From assembly GCF_914767665.1 (NCBI RefSeq), contig NC_059501.1, positions 49,662,798 to 49,726,797 on the forward strand: 64,000 bases of DNA, given 5' to 3'. This DNA is from Harmonia axyridis (taxonomy: Eukaryota; Arthropoda; Insecta; Coleoptera; Coccinellidae). Positions 21,867 through 33,896 of the stretch are shown one piece after another. How positions within the stretch are numbered: position 1 is the stretch's first letter; every line of letters begins with the position of its first letter. A program made the position numbers and the translations under genes. Below the pieces are notes generated by a model. That model was not told the DNA's origin, did no database searches, and worked only from the letters and a program-made list of their open reading frames with translations.

Positions 21867-24300
21867 ATGTCTAATATCGATAATTTGATTGAACAAAGAA
21901 CCATACTTAAGAGTAAACTAACTTGAATGGCTAATTGGTTCGGCCAAGATAATGATAAAGATAGAGAATAATGTAGTGCTCGAAAATGTCAAATAGAGCA
22001 AATCTTCAAAGACTACGAACTTGTTCAAACTCAGTTGGAGTTATTTGACTCTGCCTCATATGAAGAGGACAGAGATATTGTAGAAAATGAGTATTTTAAG
22101 GTTATATCTATGGCAACGAGAACTATAAATCAGTTCGAAAGCTCACAAAGTCAAAATTCTAATTCTTATTATGCTAACACGTCGAACAGAACGAACAAAA
22201 ATAAATTTTTCAAATGTCTTTTGTGTAATACGAATGAACATAAGATATATTCGTGTAGGAAATTCATGAATTTGTCTCATAACGATCGTCACAGTCTAGT
22301 GAAAGAAAAGAATGCTTGTCTGAATTGTCTTACGTTGGGTCATAGTGTACAATCGTGTTCTAGTCAACACACATTTTTCAATTGCCATAGAAAGCATCAT
22401 AGTTTGCTCCATTTCAATAGGACTTCAACTCGCCATTATTCTAATGAAAATCCTAATCCAAGATCCAACAACGAAGTATCCAGATCAAATAATCTATCAC
22501 AAATTCAAAATGAATCTCAAGCAGTTTCTCATTTGTCCACTAGTGCTCAACCAACCATTATAACTCGTAATGAAAATATTAGTTCAGGTCAAAACGTGTC
22601 TAGTCTTTCGTCTCTATCTTCTAATGACCAAGTTCCTTTAGCTACTGCCTGTGTAAAATTGTATGATTCATACAACAATCAAGTTATTGTTCGTTGTTTG
22701 ACTGACTCCGCAAGTCAAACGTCTTTCATAACTGAAGATCTGGTCAACAGACTTCATCTCGAACCTTATAATCAAACTATTCAAATTTCTGGCATCTCAC
22801 AAAGTTGTTCTATGTCAAATAGAATGATAGATCTAACAATTCATTCGTTAGTATACCCTCATCGAAAGTTTAAGGTTTCCTGTGCTATTCTTGAAAATAT
22901 AACGTGCCAACAACCACAGTCTTATATCAACTCGTGTTCTATCCCCATTCCTATTGGCATTAAATTAGCGGATATTAAATTCAATATTCCTTCCAATATT
23001 GATATTCTCTTAGGTGCAGATATCTATTTTGAAATTATTATGGATGGCATTATCAAATTAGGTCCTGGTCGACCTGTTCTTCAAAATTCCCACTTAGGAT
23101 ATCTAATTGCAGGAAAAGTCCCACAGTCAGCTCACATGTCTCGCGCTACTCACTTAGCATTGGCACAATCTTCCCAAAATTCAACTGAATCTTCAAAGTC
23201 AATTGTAAATCAAGAAGATACACTTAATAATATTTTGACTAAGTTCTGGGAAATTGAAGAGATATCTAATCAATCTAAACCCATTTTATCTTCAGCAGAA
23301 GAGAATGCTGAAAGGATAGTCAAAAACAAAACCATTCGGTTTCCATCGGGTAGGTTTCAAGTTGACCTACCATTCAAAACTCCAAATGAACCATTTAAAT
23401 TAGGTGATTCATATTCGCAAGCGGAGAAAAGATTCTTGAATCTCGAAAAAATACTACAAAATAATCAGGAACGGAAACGTCAGTATTCGGAATTTATAAA
23501 ATATTATATATCCCTAGGGCATGCAAAATATGCACCTTTAGTATTGAAAAATGAATTGTTTCAGAACAAATCTTCCTTCTCTCATCCTTGTATAATGCGT
23601 GAGCAAAGCCTCACAACTAAACTTCGAGTAGTTTTCGACGGTTCAATGAAATCTTCATCTGGATTTTCTATCAAAGGTTATACAGTACAACCCGACTTGT
23701 TGTATATTTTAATTCGGTTTCGTACGTTCAAAAATATCAAGATTGCTAATAATTCAGTTAATTCACATCTAATTACAGCTAAAAGTCGTGTTGCACCTTT
23801 GAAAATTTTGACTATACCCAAGCTCGAACTAATGGGTACACTACCTCTGTCTACCCTTGTTTCGAAAATATCAACTTAAGTACCAATTCACTTACGAAAT
23901 ATACATTCTATAAATCTATGGTCTGATTCGGAAATAGTATTAGCATGGATTCGATCACATCCATCACGTTAGTCTGTATTTGTGTCAAATCGAATTGTGC
24001 AAATTCAGGACAATTCCAAAGATGCTACTTGGCGACATATTCGATCGCACCTGATTCCTGCAGATATAATTTCGAGAGGGTCATTGCCATCACAATTACT
24101 TGACTCAGATTTATGGTGGCAGGGTCCCGCTTTTCTTCTTCAATCAAATCTAGATCTAACCCCCCCGCTTAGATGGCTTCTAGCCCGTGTAACTGAAGTG
24201 GTACCCGGAAAAGATTCACGCGATCGCATTGTTCGTGTTAAAACTGAAGGAGGAACATTCCTAGAACAATCACTAAGATATGTCCACTTCCATTCTGCAC
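21867..24300 (+). pseudogene. BEL/Pao gag-pol remnant
   Basis: The gag starts at ATG 21867 (MSNIDNLIEQRTILKSKL) but hits stops at about 21924 and 21969; an open frame then runs 22035-23879. This has cysteine-rich gag knuckles (CLLCNTNEHKIYSC, CLNCLTLGHSVQSC), a retropepsin-like segment with RCLTDSASQTSF where DSG or DTG is usual, and the N-terminal RT region (KLRVVFDGSMKSSSGFS). At about 23735 it jumps to AKSRVAPLK and TIPKLELMG of the RNase H region, so the YVDD core is deleted. After a frame change, 23930-24290 has ISRGSLPSQLLDSDLWWQGP and then a second deletion removing the integrase, leaving only its extreme C-terminus (RVTEVVPGKDSRDR). It could move only with proteins supplied in trans. 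Confidence 0.85.
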
Positions 24301-24484
24301 GGAAAACATTGACAATCAAGTATGATTATCAATATGACTTATTCTTTCTTTCTTCTTTTATTTTTTATTTATTTTTTGTTTATTTTATTTGTTCCAAGAA
24401 ATTATTTTCTTTATCATTACATCAATTTTTTTTTTATTCATTTTCACTTTTATCCTCAACCTGGACGGTTCAGCCCGGGAAGTA

Positions 24485-25143
24485 TGTTAAGTTTTGATCA
24501 AGGTTCGTAAAACTGAGCGCCGCCATTGTCCAAAGATTCACCCCTGAAGTTAGTTATAGATAATTCCGCGCACTTTATGTGTGTGCTGCACGCAGTCGTC
24601 CTTATAATGACGGCTGGCTATAATGATAATTTAACTATGTCCGTTTTATCTGTAGCACTTCTATGTTCTTAACCCTTTTCGATGGTCCGACAAAAAGGTC
24701 GAGGTGGGGTAAGAAATCGAACCGTCACTTCAATTAATTCGAGTTCAAGTCAGTTCAGTATATTCAACACACAGTCTAGTAAGTACAAGTCAAGTACAGT
24801 TTAGTATAGTTCGTCGTTGCTCTCGCCCCTTGAGACACAGTGTTCAGCTTGCACATTTCAAGTTAGTGAAATATTGGCCTTGTCGCCACGTGGTTAAAAA
24901 AGACCCTTCAGTCGGTCATCTTAGTTAATACCCTAGTCGGTAAATTGTTATTGGATAAGTGCGTGGAACTGATTCATAGTTTTCGATAACTAGTTAAGCG
25001 AATCTTGTAAAGTGTACATTGTGTAATTGTATATATAAACCTACTTCAATAAATAGTGTGGAAAATTTCATGGTTCTTCGAACTTCACAACCCAGTACCT
25101 TACAGTCCAATTTATGTATGGATGTTCTCATCTGATAGTTACA
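24485..25143 (+). repeat. BEL/Pao 3' LTR
   Basis: 659 bp, preceded by a purine-containing tract (CCCGGGAAGTA) that is the likely polypurine tract. It contains CGCCGCCATTGTCCAA at about 24518-24533, absent from the 5' LTR. Confidence 0.85.
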
Positions 25144-25148
25144 TAATC

Positions 25149-25829
25149 AATTACTGATTTCTGACCTCTTGAGTTTTCAAATGTGAATTTATGCTGTGAT
25201 TTGTGCGGAAAAAATGTGTTGTTTACTCTCAATTCATTTTGTGCGCATGTTTGAATTAGTCGTTCGCCGTTTACATTGATGGTCTCCTCATTGAATCGGT
25301 TTTTCAATATTCCTATCGCACCATTACCAACTCTAGCATTGAAATCTCCCAGCAAGATGACTTCATCTATTCTTGGTATTCGGCCGAGAACCTTTTGCAG
25401 GTCTTCGTAGAAGGCTTCTTTCTCATCTGAGGGCTTGGTTATATCCGGTGCATACACGCTTATAATATGGGTAGTTACCGTGTCTTGGAGTTTAAATGAT
25501 GTTTGCAATATTCTGTCATTGAAATATATAACATTTTCTATGTTTGCTTTGAGCTTTTCATGTACCATCAAACCAACGCCCGACTTGGCTCTCTCGTGTT
25601 TCTCTTTCCCGCTAGAGATAAAAATGAAGTCTTCGTATTCAGTGTTTCCTTTTCCTTTCTTTTTTGTTTCTGAGAGAGCACATATGTCAATTTTGTGTCT
25701 TTTGATCTCCATCAGGATTTCTTGGTCCTTGTTGTTTAAAGATGTTATATTCCAACATCCTATCCGTAGAATAGTCCTTAATTGTATTTTCCTTTTTCGC
25801 GCCGGGTCGTTATCCGATTGATCAATCAT
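25149..25829 (-). pseudogene. RTE-like LINE ORF2, endonuclease half
   Basis: The frame opens at 25829 and reads RIGCWNITSLNNKDQEILM, then CALSETKK, VYAPD and LLGDFNARVG (catalytic Asp/Asn of AP-endonucleases), finishing GQKSVIDYV at the BEL junction. Its continuation is on the other side of the BEL element, where the nearby LINE frame has the HNLV motif (20788 and below). As a nicking endonuclease it would prime target-primed reverse transcription. Confidence 0.75.
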
Positions 25830-25993
25830 ATCATCCGAGGCAATATTGTTGATTCTAGAAGCGATAATGATTTTTTTACCACAAGCAGGCTGCTAACCTT
25901 ACTTGTGAACCCTTTATCCGGGCTTGGGACCGGCAGTACCCTGATGAGCTACTCAATCCACCCATCAGGAATCACTGGCGAACTATTAATTTC

Positions 25994-27804
25994 AACGCAA
26001 AATTTGTTTTCAAACCTCCAATGATGTTCGAAGATTTGAACGTTACTACACAGGACAAATATATATGAAAACTTCAAGTAAAACCTCACCCCGAAATTGA
26101 GAATACCATTCTAGGAATTTCAGTTTGAAAATGCGTTATTTTAATGTCAGGTATTGTTAATATCCTTCATTACTCATAAAATCATTGAGTAAGTAGAAAT
26201 ATATGTACTAGTACAAAAATAGACCATTTTAAATCCTTACTTCGAAATTGAATCATTTCAGGTACCTATGCAATGCTGAACCGACCTAGAAACTGTCGAA
26301 TTGCCCAGCATTGAAATAATACGTACACAAAAGAGTACCGAATAACCCTTATTTACAACTGATGTTTATGTAGTGGGTCAATAAAATCTTGATATGAATC
26401 AAAAAAATTTATACGAAATCACTTCTTGTTAACTTTCAAAGTACAATACCTAATCTAAGAGAGGTTCGAAACTACCTTAATTCTGTATTATATGAAATAT
26501 GGTAAAAACAAGATAATTTACCTGACATCATTAAATCCAAATCGCTTTCCTTCAATAACAAATATTTCCTTTTTCTCAAACTTACGAAACCTTCGGTCCG
26601 AAGTAATAAGTTGACCATTGGATCTAAAATCTTTCACGAGGAATAAATTTTTTCATTCGAAAAAGTAACATAAAAATCGTTCGTATGGCTTTTTTTAAAC
26701 GACAAAATATTTTTTTTTGTTCGCGACAAATAATTCAGGTTTTCAAGAATATATTTCCTAAAAGACGGGCCTGGTAGCTACAAGCCACGCCCCTCGGGGA
26801 GGAGCAACGATTTTTAGTTCACAATTCTGGCACTTGAAACAGATTCACAACGTCACATAGAATTTTGAGTAACTATGATGTAATATATTTCTTATTGGTA
26901 TCATTGGAAAAAAAAAATTGGCTGTGACCATGTTGTATTAGATTTTCGAATTTAGATCAACTGAAGCGACAATAAATTAATCAAAATTGGTATTGAAAAT
27001 CGTTCTTTCTACGCCAATAAAACAATCAATTTGCAACTTAAAGTCTAAAGTGAAATTATTACCTATCGAACTTACAAGGGATAAAGACCTTCCAATATTG
27101 TTCTAGAGAGATCTAGAGAGCGTTTACCGTTTCTGAGAAAATCAAGACCGAATTAGTTAAGAAAACGCCTGAATTTGAGCCGCGTGAACGAACTTTCAAA
27201 ATATATCTATTATTCATTTTGAATTGACTTACGAGAATATCAATATTTTCATCGGCAAGACATAAAATGACAAATTTTATTTCAAAGTTAAAATTCAGAG
27301 ATGTTAATGTTGAGATTATATTATTATTCAATATTCTCTAAAAACTTTTTCACAAACCTATAAGCATGAATATGCTTCTTGAAAGACTGATAATAACGCT
27401 CACATTTTGATTATCCATTTATGGAGAAATGAGTCCTGAGAATTTGATTAATATCGGTTATTTTTTATTCATTAATAAAGAATACAATGTACGATTTATA
27501 TTTCAACAATTTGAGTTATATATTCCTGAAAAACCTAGGCCTATTTGAAATCTGAAAATTGAATTTCAGGTTATTCTTTATAATCTGAGCAGAAATACAA
27601 TATATTCTCTACTTACGTTGTACATTTTGAATGAGTGCCTTAAAAGTCTGAAATTATCATGAGACGATTCATGAAATATTTCTGTAATCGTTTAATTAGA
27701 TTTCGTTTTATTTTTTGAATATTACAGAAGAAAATTTCGAAAAGCATGACATGCGTCTGACTGACAGTTATGATCATAGAGAAATCTTTGTTTATGGTTA
27801 TAAT
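25994..27804. other. Unassigned intron sequence
   Basis: No gene or repeat is identified over 1.8 kb. An exon-like open stretch on the minus strand near 26640-26524 ends at a potential donor (GTCAG/GTAAAT) but has no recognised family. 25994-26040 was next to the Mutator-like start codon before the LINE inserted. Confidence 0.35.
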
Positions 27805-28466
27805 GGAATCGTTTCACACTTATACGGTTCGATTCGGTTAGGGCGTATTCGATTCGTTTTCGGTAGCGCCTAAAACGAATGAAAACTCTTCACACACACT
27901 CGGTTAGTATAAGGTTTGATTTCAAGACCGAATCATCGATTCACTCATTTTTCCCACAATGCTCACTATGGAGAAAAGACAAATTGCTGCCATGTTATTT
28001 CTCTATAGAAGAATCAAAAAATGAAAGAGGAATAATAGACTTCACTGGGTACACCCTATCCTCACCAAACGGGTGGAATTTGGTGCATTTTATACCCTTT
28101 TTCCGAAATTAAGGGAGCACGAAGACAAATTTTCAAATTACTTCAGGATGTCTACGGCATCATTTGATGAATTACATTTGAAGTTAAAGGACTGTATTCA
28201 AATTTATCTTAATACTTTTCACTTGTGTTGTCCCACTGCATTACACGTGATTGGACTGATGTAATCAGCCGCTGAATATCAATGTCAAGTGAATCAGACA
28301 TTGCCAATGGAAACCGAACGAAACCGATTCGTGTCGAGGGGGCTTTCGGTTCTATCAGTTATCTATTAGGTACCGAACACACACCGTATCACCGTATCAC
28401 TCTTTTCCGGCGGCTACCGAAAACGAATCCAATACGCACCGAACCGAATAAGTGTGAAACGAGTCC
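27805..28466 (+). mobile_element. PIF/Harbinger deletion derivative
   Basis: About 55-60 bp of terminal inverted repeat begins GGAATCGTTTCACACTTAT at 27805 and ends with its near-complement at 28466. Inside, 28073-28180 encodes a Harbinger-type N-terminal stretch (FPKLREHEDKFSNYFRMSTA, then FDELH) after a frame change. The interior is too short for a full transposase. The 3-bp target duplication could not be decided. Confidence 0.65.
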
Positions 28467-28860
28467 TACAGTTACTGCATTCGGCAAATCCACACCGGTG
28501 CGGAGCGTGCGGTGCGAACGGTTGATACATCATGTGACCACGGAGCAAGAGGGGCGTTGCTTGTTTTGCCGAACGATGACGGAGCTAACGGAGCTGATAT
28601 CGAAGAATTTTTTAATGTGTTTTGTGAAAAGAAAAAAACAATTTCGTCGATTAAAATTATTGGAGACGATCAGACTAGATCTAATTTGTCTCCTCGTGAT
28701 ATCAGGATGTAATCTACATAATGTGTTCATCTTGAAAGAGTTGAAAGGAGATCATCCTGAGGATATTGCTGATGAACCACTTATTGAAAAAGTTGGAAAT
28801 GAACAGGAATGAAAGATTTCTTCGCTTTGATACAATTATGTACTTTGTAAAATAAACCTT
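28467..28860 (+). pseudogene. PIF/Harbinger transposase C-terminal fragment
   Basis: The frame ending at 28812 contains KRKKQFRRLKLLE followed by LLVISGCNLHNVFILKE, which resembles the end of HARBI1-type DDE_Tnp_4 transposases (F-R-R-L-K, then A-C-x-L-H-N-x-C). A polyadenylation-like AATAAA follows at 28850. It lies outside the TIRs of the preceding element, so either those TIRs are internal or this is a second copy. Confidence 0.5.
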
Positions 28861-28875
28861 TTTTTTCAATAATAA

Positions 28876-29692
28876 TACCTAGAAGATTTGAAGAATGCAG
28901 CAAGAGGATATAAGCTAACAACCGGTGAAATAAAGATAATCTGCTACGCCGACGATGCAGTAATTGTGGCTGAGAGCGAAGACGATCTACAGAGGTTCTT
29001 GTTTAGATTCTACATAAGGGCAAAAAAATTGAACATGAAAAAATCTACAACAAAAACTAAGTCACTCGTTGTTTCAAAGGAACCAATTAGATGTAAACTT
29101 GTAGTTGAGGACCGACCAATAGAACAGGTTATGAGGGTTGCATATTTGGGCGTGCAGATCTCGTCTAATCAGGACAGAACTGGGGAAATTAAAGACCAAG
29201 CAAATAAGGCGGCAAGAATATCGGGTACTCTTAGAGACATTGTGTGGAACAACAAACACATGCGCAATCAAACCAAGATCAGAATATATAAAACTATTGT
29301 GAGACCAATTATGACATACGGTATCGAAACGAGAGCTGATACTTAAGTAATGAAGAACGCACTGCGAACTGCCTAGATGAAAGTGCTCAGAAACGTCCTA
29401 GGCCTCACATTACGAGACAAAAGAAGAAATGAAGATATTCGCAGCGAATGTGAAGTTCCGGATGTAGTGCGATGGGGTCGCAATAGGCGAAGATTATGGA
29501 ATGCCCACGTGGAAAGAATGGGCGATGGAAGAATTGCGAAGATTGTGAGAGACGGAACACCGGGACCACGCAGACCGTTGGGGAGACCACCAAAACGCTG
29601 GATAGACTCATTGACTTCGATCTCACAGGAGGCATAATAATTGGAAAATACAAGCCACAGGCTTAAAATATGGAGAAGAAGAAGAAGAAGAC
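28876..29692 (+). mobile_element. RTE-like LINE 3' fragment
   Basis: The fragment encodes the RT catalytic box ICYADDAVIVAESED at about 28940 and the C-terminal part (frames 28888-29346 and 29377-29637 with one stop/frame change between). It ends in a GAA-repeat tail (29672-29691). It is closely similar in domain content to the LINE at 18670-25978, in opposite orientation. ACCTA at both ends may be a short duplication. Confidence 0.75.
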
Positions 29693-30120
29693 CTATTCGT
29701 TTCCTAATTGCATTCAATATAAATATATAAAGAGATATATAATTCATAATTATTGTTTTTCCATAATTCTCAGATTCGAGCATGGTACTCAACTGTCGGC
29801 TCATTTGAATGTTTGATGATGTTTTTACCCTTTGTTGTTCGTGCAAATATTTCTGGGATTTTCTCTATCTGGTTTTTCCGAGATTTACATCGGATTCAGT
29901 TTAGTCCTCCTGAGCATTCATAGGGACATTGATGTTGACGAGGGTGCTGTGATTACAATGTTTTCAAAGGGTTCAAAGACCGAATTAGATTTTGTGTTGT
30001 AGTTGCCAATTGTCTTTATTTTCATATTGAACAATCGATTAACTGATAATTTTTTTTCTTATTTCTACCTGAATGGTTGAAACCCTGATAAGTAAATAAT
30101 TATATTATAATACAACAAAT
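29693..30120. other. Unassigned AT-rich sequence
   Basis: Nothing recognisable. Confidence 0.4.
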
Positions 30121-30220
30121 ACATTTATTATTTATTATTATCTGAACTGGGGTCGTTTTGCTTCGGTAAGCCTTCCGGGAACTGCGACCATGCAGATCTT
30201 TTGTTCACTACTCTACTCAT

Positions 30221-33200
30221 TCATGGAAACCCAGAGAGGTCCTCAACGACGTTAATAAAATTGACAACCTCCCTAGGGGCCTTGGCCATTACCTCTCTGG
30301 TATCCAGGACCGGCTTGCCCTTGTGAATGGTTCTTAGGCCAGCCAGCTCTGGACACTTGCATATCAAGTGTTCAGCCGTTTCTACTTCCGATCCACAGAG
30401 CCTGCAAATCTCGTCTGCTGACTTACCCATACGGTACAGATGATAATTGTACCGACAGTGCCCCGTCAGCAGTCCCACCATCACCCGAAGCTCTGCTCGC
30501 GACAGCTTCAGTAGCTTTCTGGTGTAAGTAGGTGATATCTTCACGAATTTCTTTGCCTGAGCAAGTCTAGGAGTGTTAGTCCAGTGGATTGTCCTACTGT
30601 TCAACTCCCATAGCTGGACCGCAGCTTTGTATTGGTCTTTTCCTACCCCATAGAAAGGCTCAGGTCCAGCAGGTCTTAACCTTGATGCACTTTTTGCAAG
30701 CTCATCCGCTCTCTCATTTCCTTCAACCCCACAGTGCCCTGGTACCCATAGTAGAGTCACCTTATTTCCTCTGGCCAGTTGCTTTATGGTGTTACGGCAC
30801 TCCCAAGTCAGCAGAGACCCCTGACAACACGATTCCAGGGATCTCAGCGTGGTTTGGTTGTCTGTGGTGATGTAGATATGCGCCCCTTCGAGGTTCATTT
30901 TGAGACACTCCTGGGCGCATACATAAACAGCCATTATCTCGGTCTGTAGAATCGAGGGCTCACTTCCCAGGGCTTTAGAGATCCTCAGTCAAGGTCCATA
31001 TATCCCAATGCCGGTGCCCTTCTCTGTTTTTGATCCATCTGTAAACCATATGGATGACTTTTTGTCCAGACGATTTATGAGACTTATTGCACTATGACGG
31101 TCATTTATAACCGTTTCAAAGGGCGTTTCAAAATCGTAGGTGGTTCGCATAATATCTGATGGTTTTGCGAGGAGGTTTGAATCTAGTTGTTTAGGTATCC
31201 TCATATGTCCAACCCAGTTTCCAGGAAGGAGCTTTCCATTATGGGAAATTCTTATTGCTTCGAGCAGGCTACTTTTCCCCACATGTAGGTGTAAGGGAGG
31301 CAAGTCTAGTATGACCTCCAGCGCTGCCGTGGGAGCTGTGCGCATAGCTCCTGTGACACCAATACACGCCAGCCTTTGCAGTTTCTGCAACATGATGCGT
31401 GTGGTGACCTCTTCGGTTTTTGTCCACCATGCTAGAGATGTATAGGTGACAAAAGGGCGTACCACCGCTATGTATAACCACAGTACCATTTTCGGTTTCA
31501 CTCCCATGTCTTTCCAAAGAGTCTTTTGCATGCCTACATAGCCACCGTGGCTCTGGAAAGAGTCTTATCTATATGTTTCCCCCAGTTCAGTTTACTGTCC
31601 AGGATAACACCTAGATATTTACACTCACTAGAGAAGTGTGGAGTCTGACCATTTAAGAACAAAGCTCTGAGGTCGAGATTCCTTCTTCTAGTGAACGGGA
31701 TTATTGATGTTTTCGAGGGGTTGACAGTAAACCCATCTTCCCCGCACCAATTTTCAATAGTTCTGAGAGCAAGTTGCATTCGGCTACTTATTAGGCCCCC
31801 ATGCTTGCCTCTAACCGTCACCACTATGTCGTCGGCGTAAGCCTGGACGTTAAATCCGCCTGTTGTAAGCCCCTCCAAGAGGCCATCCATGACCAAGCTC
31901 CACCGCAGGGGTGATAGAACCCCTCCCTGAGGGCATCCCCTGCACGTCAGCACAGTCACTTCGGTTTCTCCTAGATAGGCTGTAACGGTTCGTCCTTTCA
32001 ACATAGCTGATATCCACTTAACAATGGAGGGTTCTATCTCTTTCCTTTTGGCTGCATTGCATATGTATGGTATTGTCAAAGGCCCCTCCGATATCACCGA
32101 AGATTGCAAGCAGAATCTCCTTTGCGTTGAGGGTGCCTTCCACCTCTCTAAGAAGATGATGGAGGGAGTCAACAGTAGATCTACCCGCCCTATAAGCAAA
32201 CTGTTTGCTCTGGAGTTTTAAACTTCCTCTTATATTATTGTCAATTATTTTCTCCATGGTCTTCAGGAGAAATGAGGTGAGGCATATGGGTCGATAGGAT
32301 TTAGGCTCCGAGGAGCCTTTTCGACCCTCTTTGGGTATGAATACGAATATGAATACCCTCGCCTCCCTCCATGATTTCGGGATATAGCCCCTTGTGAAGC
32401 TGGCCGTAAAGAGCTCAGTTATCGGGGCTATAAGCACTTCAACACCTTTCTGAAGCATGACTGAAAAAATACCATCCATGCCTGCTGATTTGAAGGCTGA
32501 AAGCTCTTTATCGCCCATTCAATTCTTTCTGGTGTGAATAGTCTACCAGCTTTCTGAGAATCCCACCTAGTGGGGTTGTAGACTTCCCCAGCGGAGGCCC
32601 CATCTTCACTGGTAATCTGCCCGGAGCCAGGAAAGTGAGTCTCTAATAGAGCTCTTAGGCTCTCTTGAGGATCATTCGTAAATTCCCCACATGGCTTCTT
32701 TATTTGGCCATTCGGTTAGAGTGATCCTCAGATAGTACCTTTTGAAGTCTAGCTGCTGGGGCTGTTTTATCTATTACCTCACAGAATCTTCTCCAGGAAT
32801 GCCTTTTGGCTTTCCTGACCTCTTTGTTGAAGTTGGTCAGGGCTAGTCTGTGGGCATTCCAGCTGCCTTCTCGCTTAGCCTTATTGAAGGCTTTTCTAGC
32901 AGTTTTCTTGAGGTTTTCAAGATGATTGTTCCACCAGGGGACGTCTCTGGAGATCATTTTCTTCCTGAATGGACAAATGTTTTCAAATGCCCTCTTCAGA
33001 CATGATGTGAAGTGAGCAGAGGCGTTCTCCAGATCCTCATTGGAGCTGATGTTGTATTTCAGGCCCTTCAGATCAGAACTTATATGGGCTATGTTAAGTT
33101 CCCAGTCTGTCTTCCTGCGTATCCTGCACTCAACATCAGCTGAAGCAGTTGCTTCAACGTTGAATTCTATTGCCATATGGTCTGACATGGATGGCTCTTC

Positions 33201-33896
33201 TGAGACCCTCCAGTTCTTGACCATCCCCGCAATAAAAGGTGTCGCCAGTGTAAGGTCAATTACTTCCCTTCTGATCGCATTCATGAAGGTTGGACTATTA
33301 TCCACATTTACTATCCCTATGTTAGTAGAAAATAGAAAATCAAGCAAATCCTCACCTCTATGATTTATATCTGTGCTGCCCCCTACTTTGCGGTGTGCGT
33401 TCGCATCGCAGCCCAGAATCAGTTGTTTCTTCTCCATGCGGCACCATTCGATGAGGCGTTGTACTTCCTCCGGTGGTGGGCTGATGACGTCTCCTCGAAA
33501 ATATCCTGAGGCGATAACCAGCTGCCTCTTGATGTTCTCAGTTCGCACCTCAACCAATGCCGCAGCAAGATCCCTTGTCAGGAACTCTGTAAGTGGAAGA
33601 CCGGTTAGTCACCTTCTGAGTATTATTAGGGCTCTTGGACTTACTGCCTTATCACAGTATATCGTCTGATATACTTTGTTTGGTAGGCCTCTTACTTGGC
33701 CTCCATTGATCCAGGGCTCTTGTATCAGCCCTATATCAACATCCCTTCTAGATGTTGTCCAGCATAAGGCACTAGAGGCTGCCTTCGAGTGCTGGAGGTT
33801 TATCTGAAAGCATGTCAGACATCTGCGTCTTATGAGGTTGGCTAGGCTTTTCGGAAGGGACCGCAGGTTTTTCTCAGTCGGACCCCTCCTTATCAC
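30221..33896 (-). pseudogene. LOA-like LINE ORF2: endonuclease, RT, RNase H, broken
   Basis: The endonuclease begins at about 33800 (CFQINLQHSKAASSAL, IGLIQEPWINGGQV), is cut by a stop near 33606 and continues 33557-32700 (LILGCDANAHRKVGG, SDHMAIEF). RT lies at 32518-31534 with FKSAGMDGI, SYRPICLTSFLLKTMEKI, QGGVLSPLRWSL and the intact catalytic VQAYADDIVVTVRG. RNase H starts at about 31040 (WFTDGSKTEKGTG) and continues 30934-30221 (YITTDNQTTLRSL, LLWVPGHCGVEGNERADELA), followed by a Cys/His cluster. Frame changes near 32560, 32010, 31530 and 30960 break the protein although most catalytic residues survive. Confidence 0.75.

Larger units (their letters stand above)
20837..25143 (+). mobile_element. 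BEL/Pao LTR retrotransposon, internally deleted
   Basis: LTRs lie at 20837-21481 and 24485-25143, starting TGTTAAGTTTTGATC and ending ATAGTTACA. A 5-bp duplication TAATC flanks the element (20832-20836 and 25144-25148), as BEL/Pao elements make. The 3.0-kb interior is about half the usual length because the RT core and integrase are deleted. LTRs are nearly identical apart from scattered substitutions and a 16-bp segment present only in the 3' LTR, so the insertion is fairly recent. Confidence 0.9.
18670..25978 (-). mobile_element. RTE-like LINE with 15-bp target duplication, split by a BEL element
   Basis: CGAACTATTAATTTC occurs at 18655-18669 and 25979-25993, the target-site duplication of this insertion. 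The element ends in a GAA-repeat tail (plus-strand TTC repeats from 18668) and starts near 25978 with a G/C-richer leader. After removing the nested BEL element (20837-25148 including one TAATC) the two halves join between the endonuclease and the connector region. The endonuclease is of the CFDP2/RTE type. The insertion lies about 13 bp upstream of the start codon of the Mutator-like gene. Confidence 0.8.

Noticed and set aside
24322..24510. Hydrophobic frame rich in Phe and Leu near the BEL 3' end
   Set aside because: It is a T-rich 3' untranslated stretch and not a membrane protein.
26524..26640. Exon-like stretch ending at a donor-like GTAAAT on the minus strand
   Set aside because: Short, no recognised family, no acceptor that could be placed confidently.
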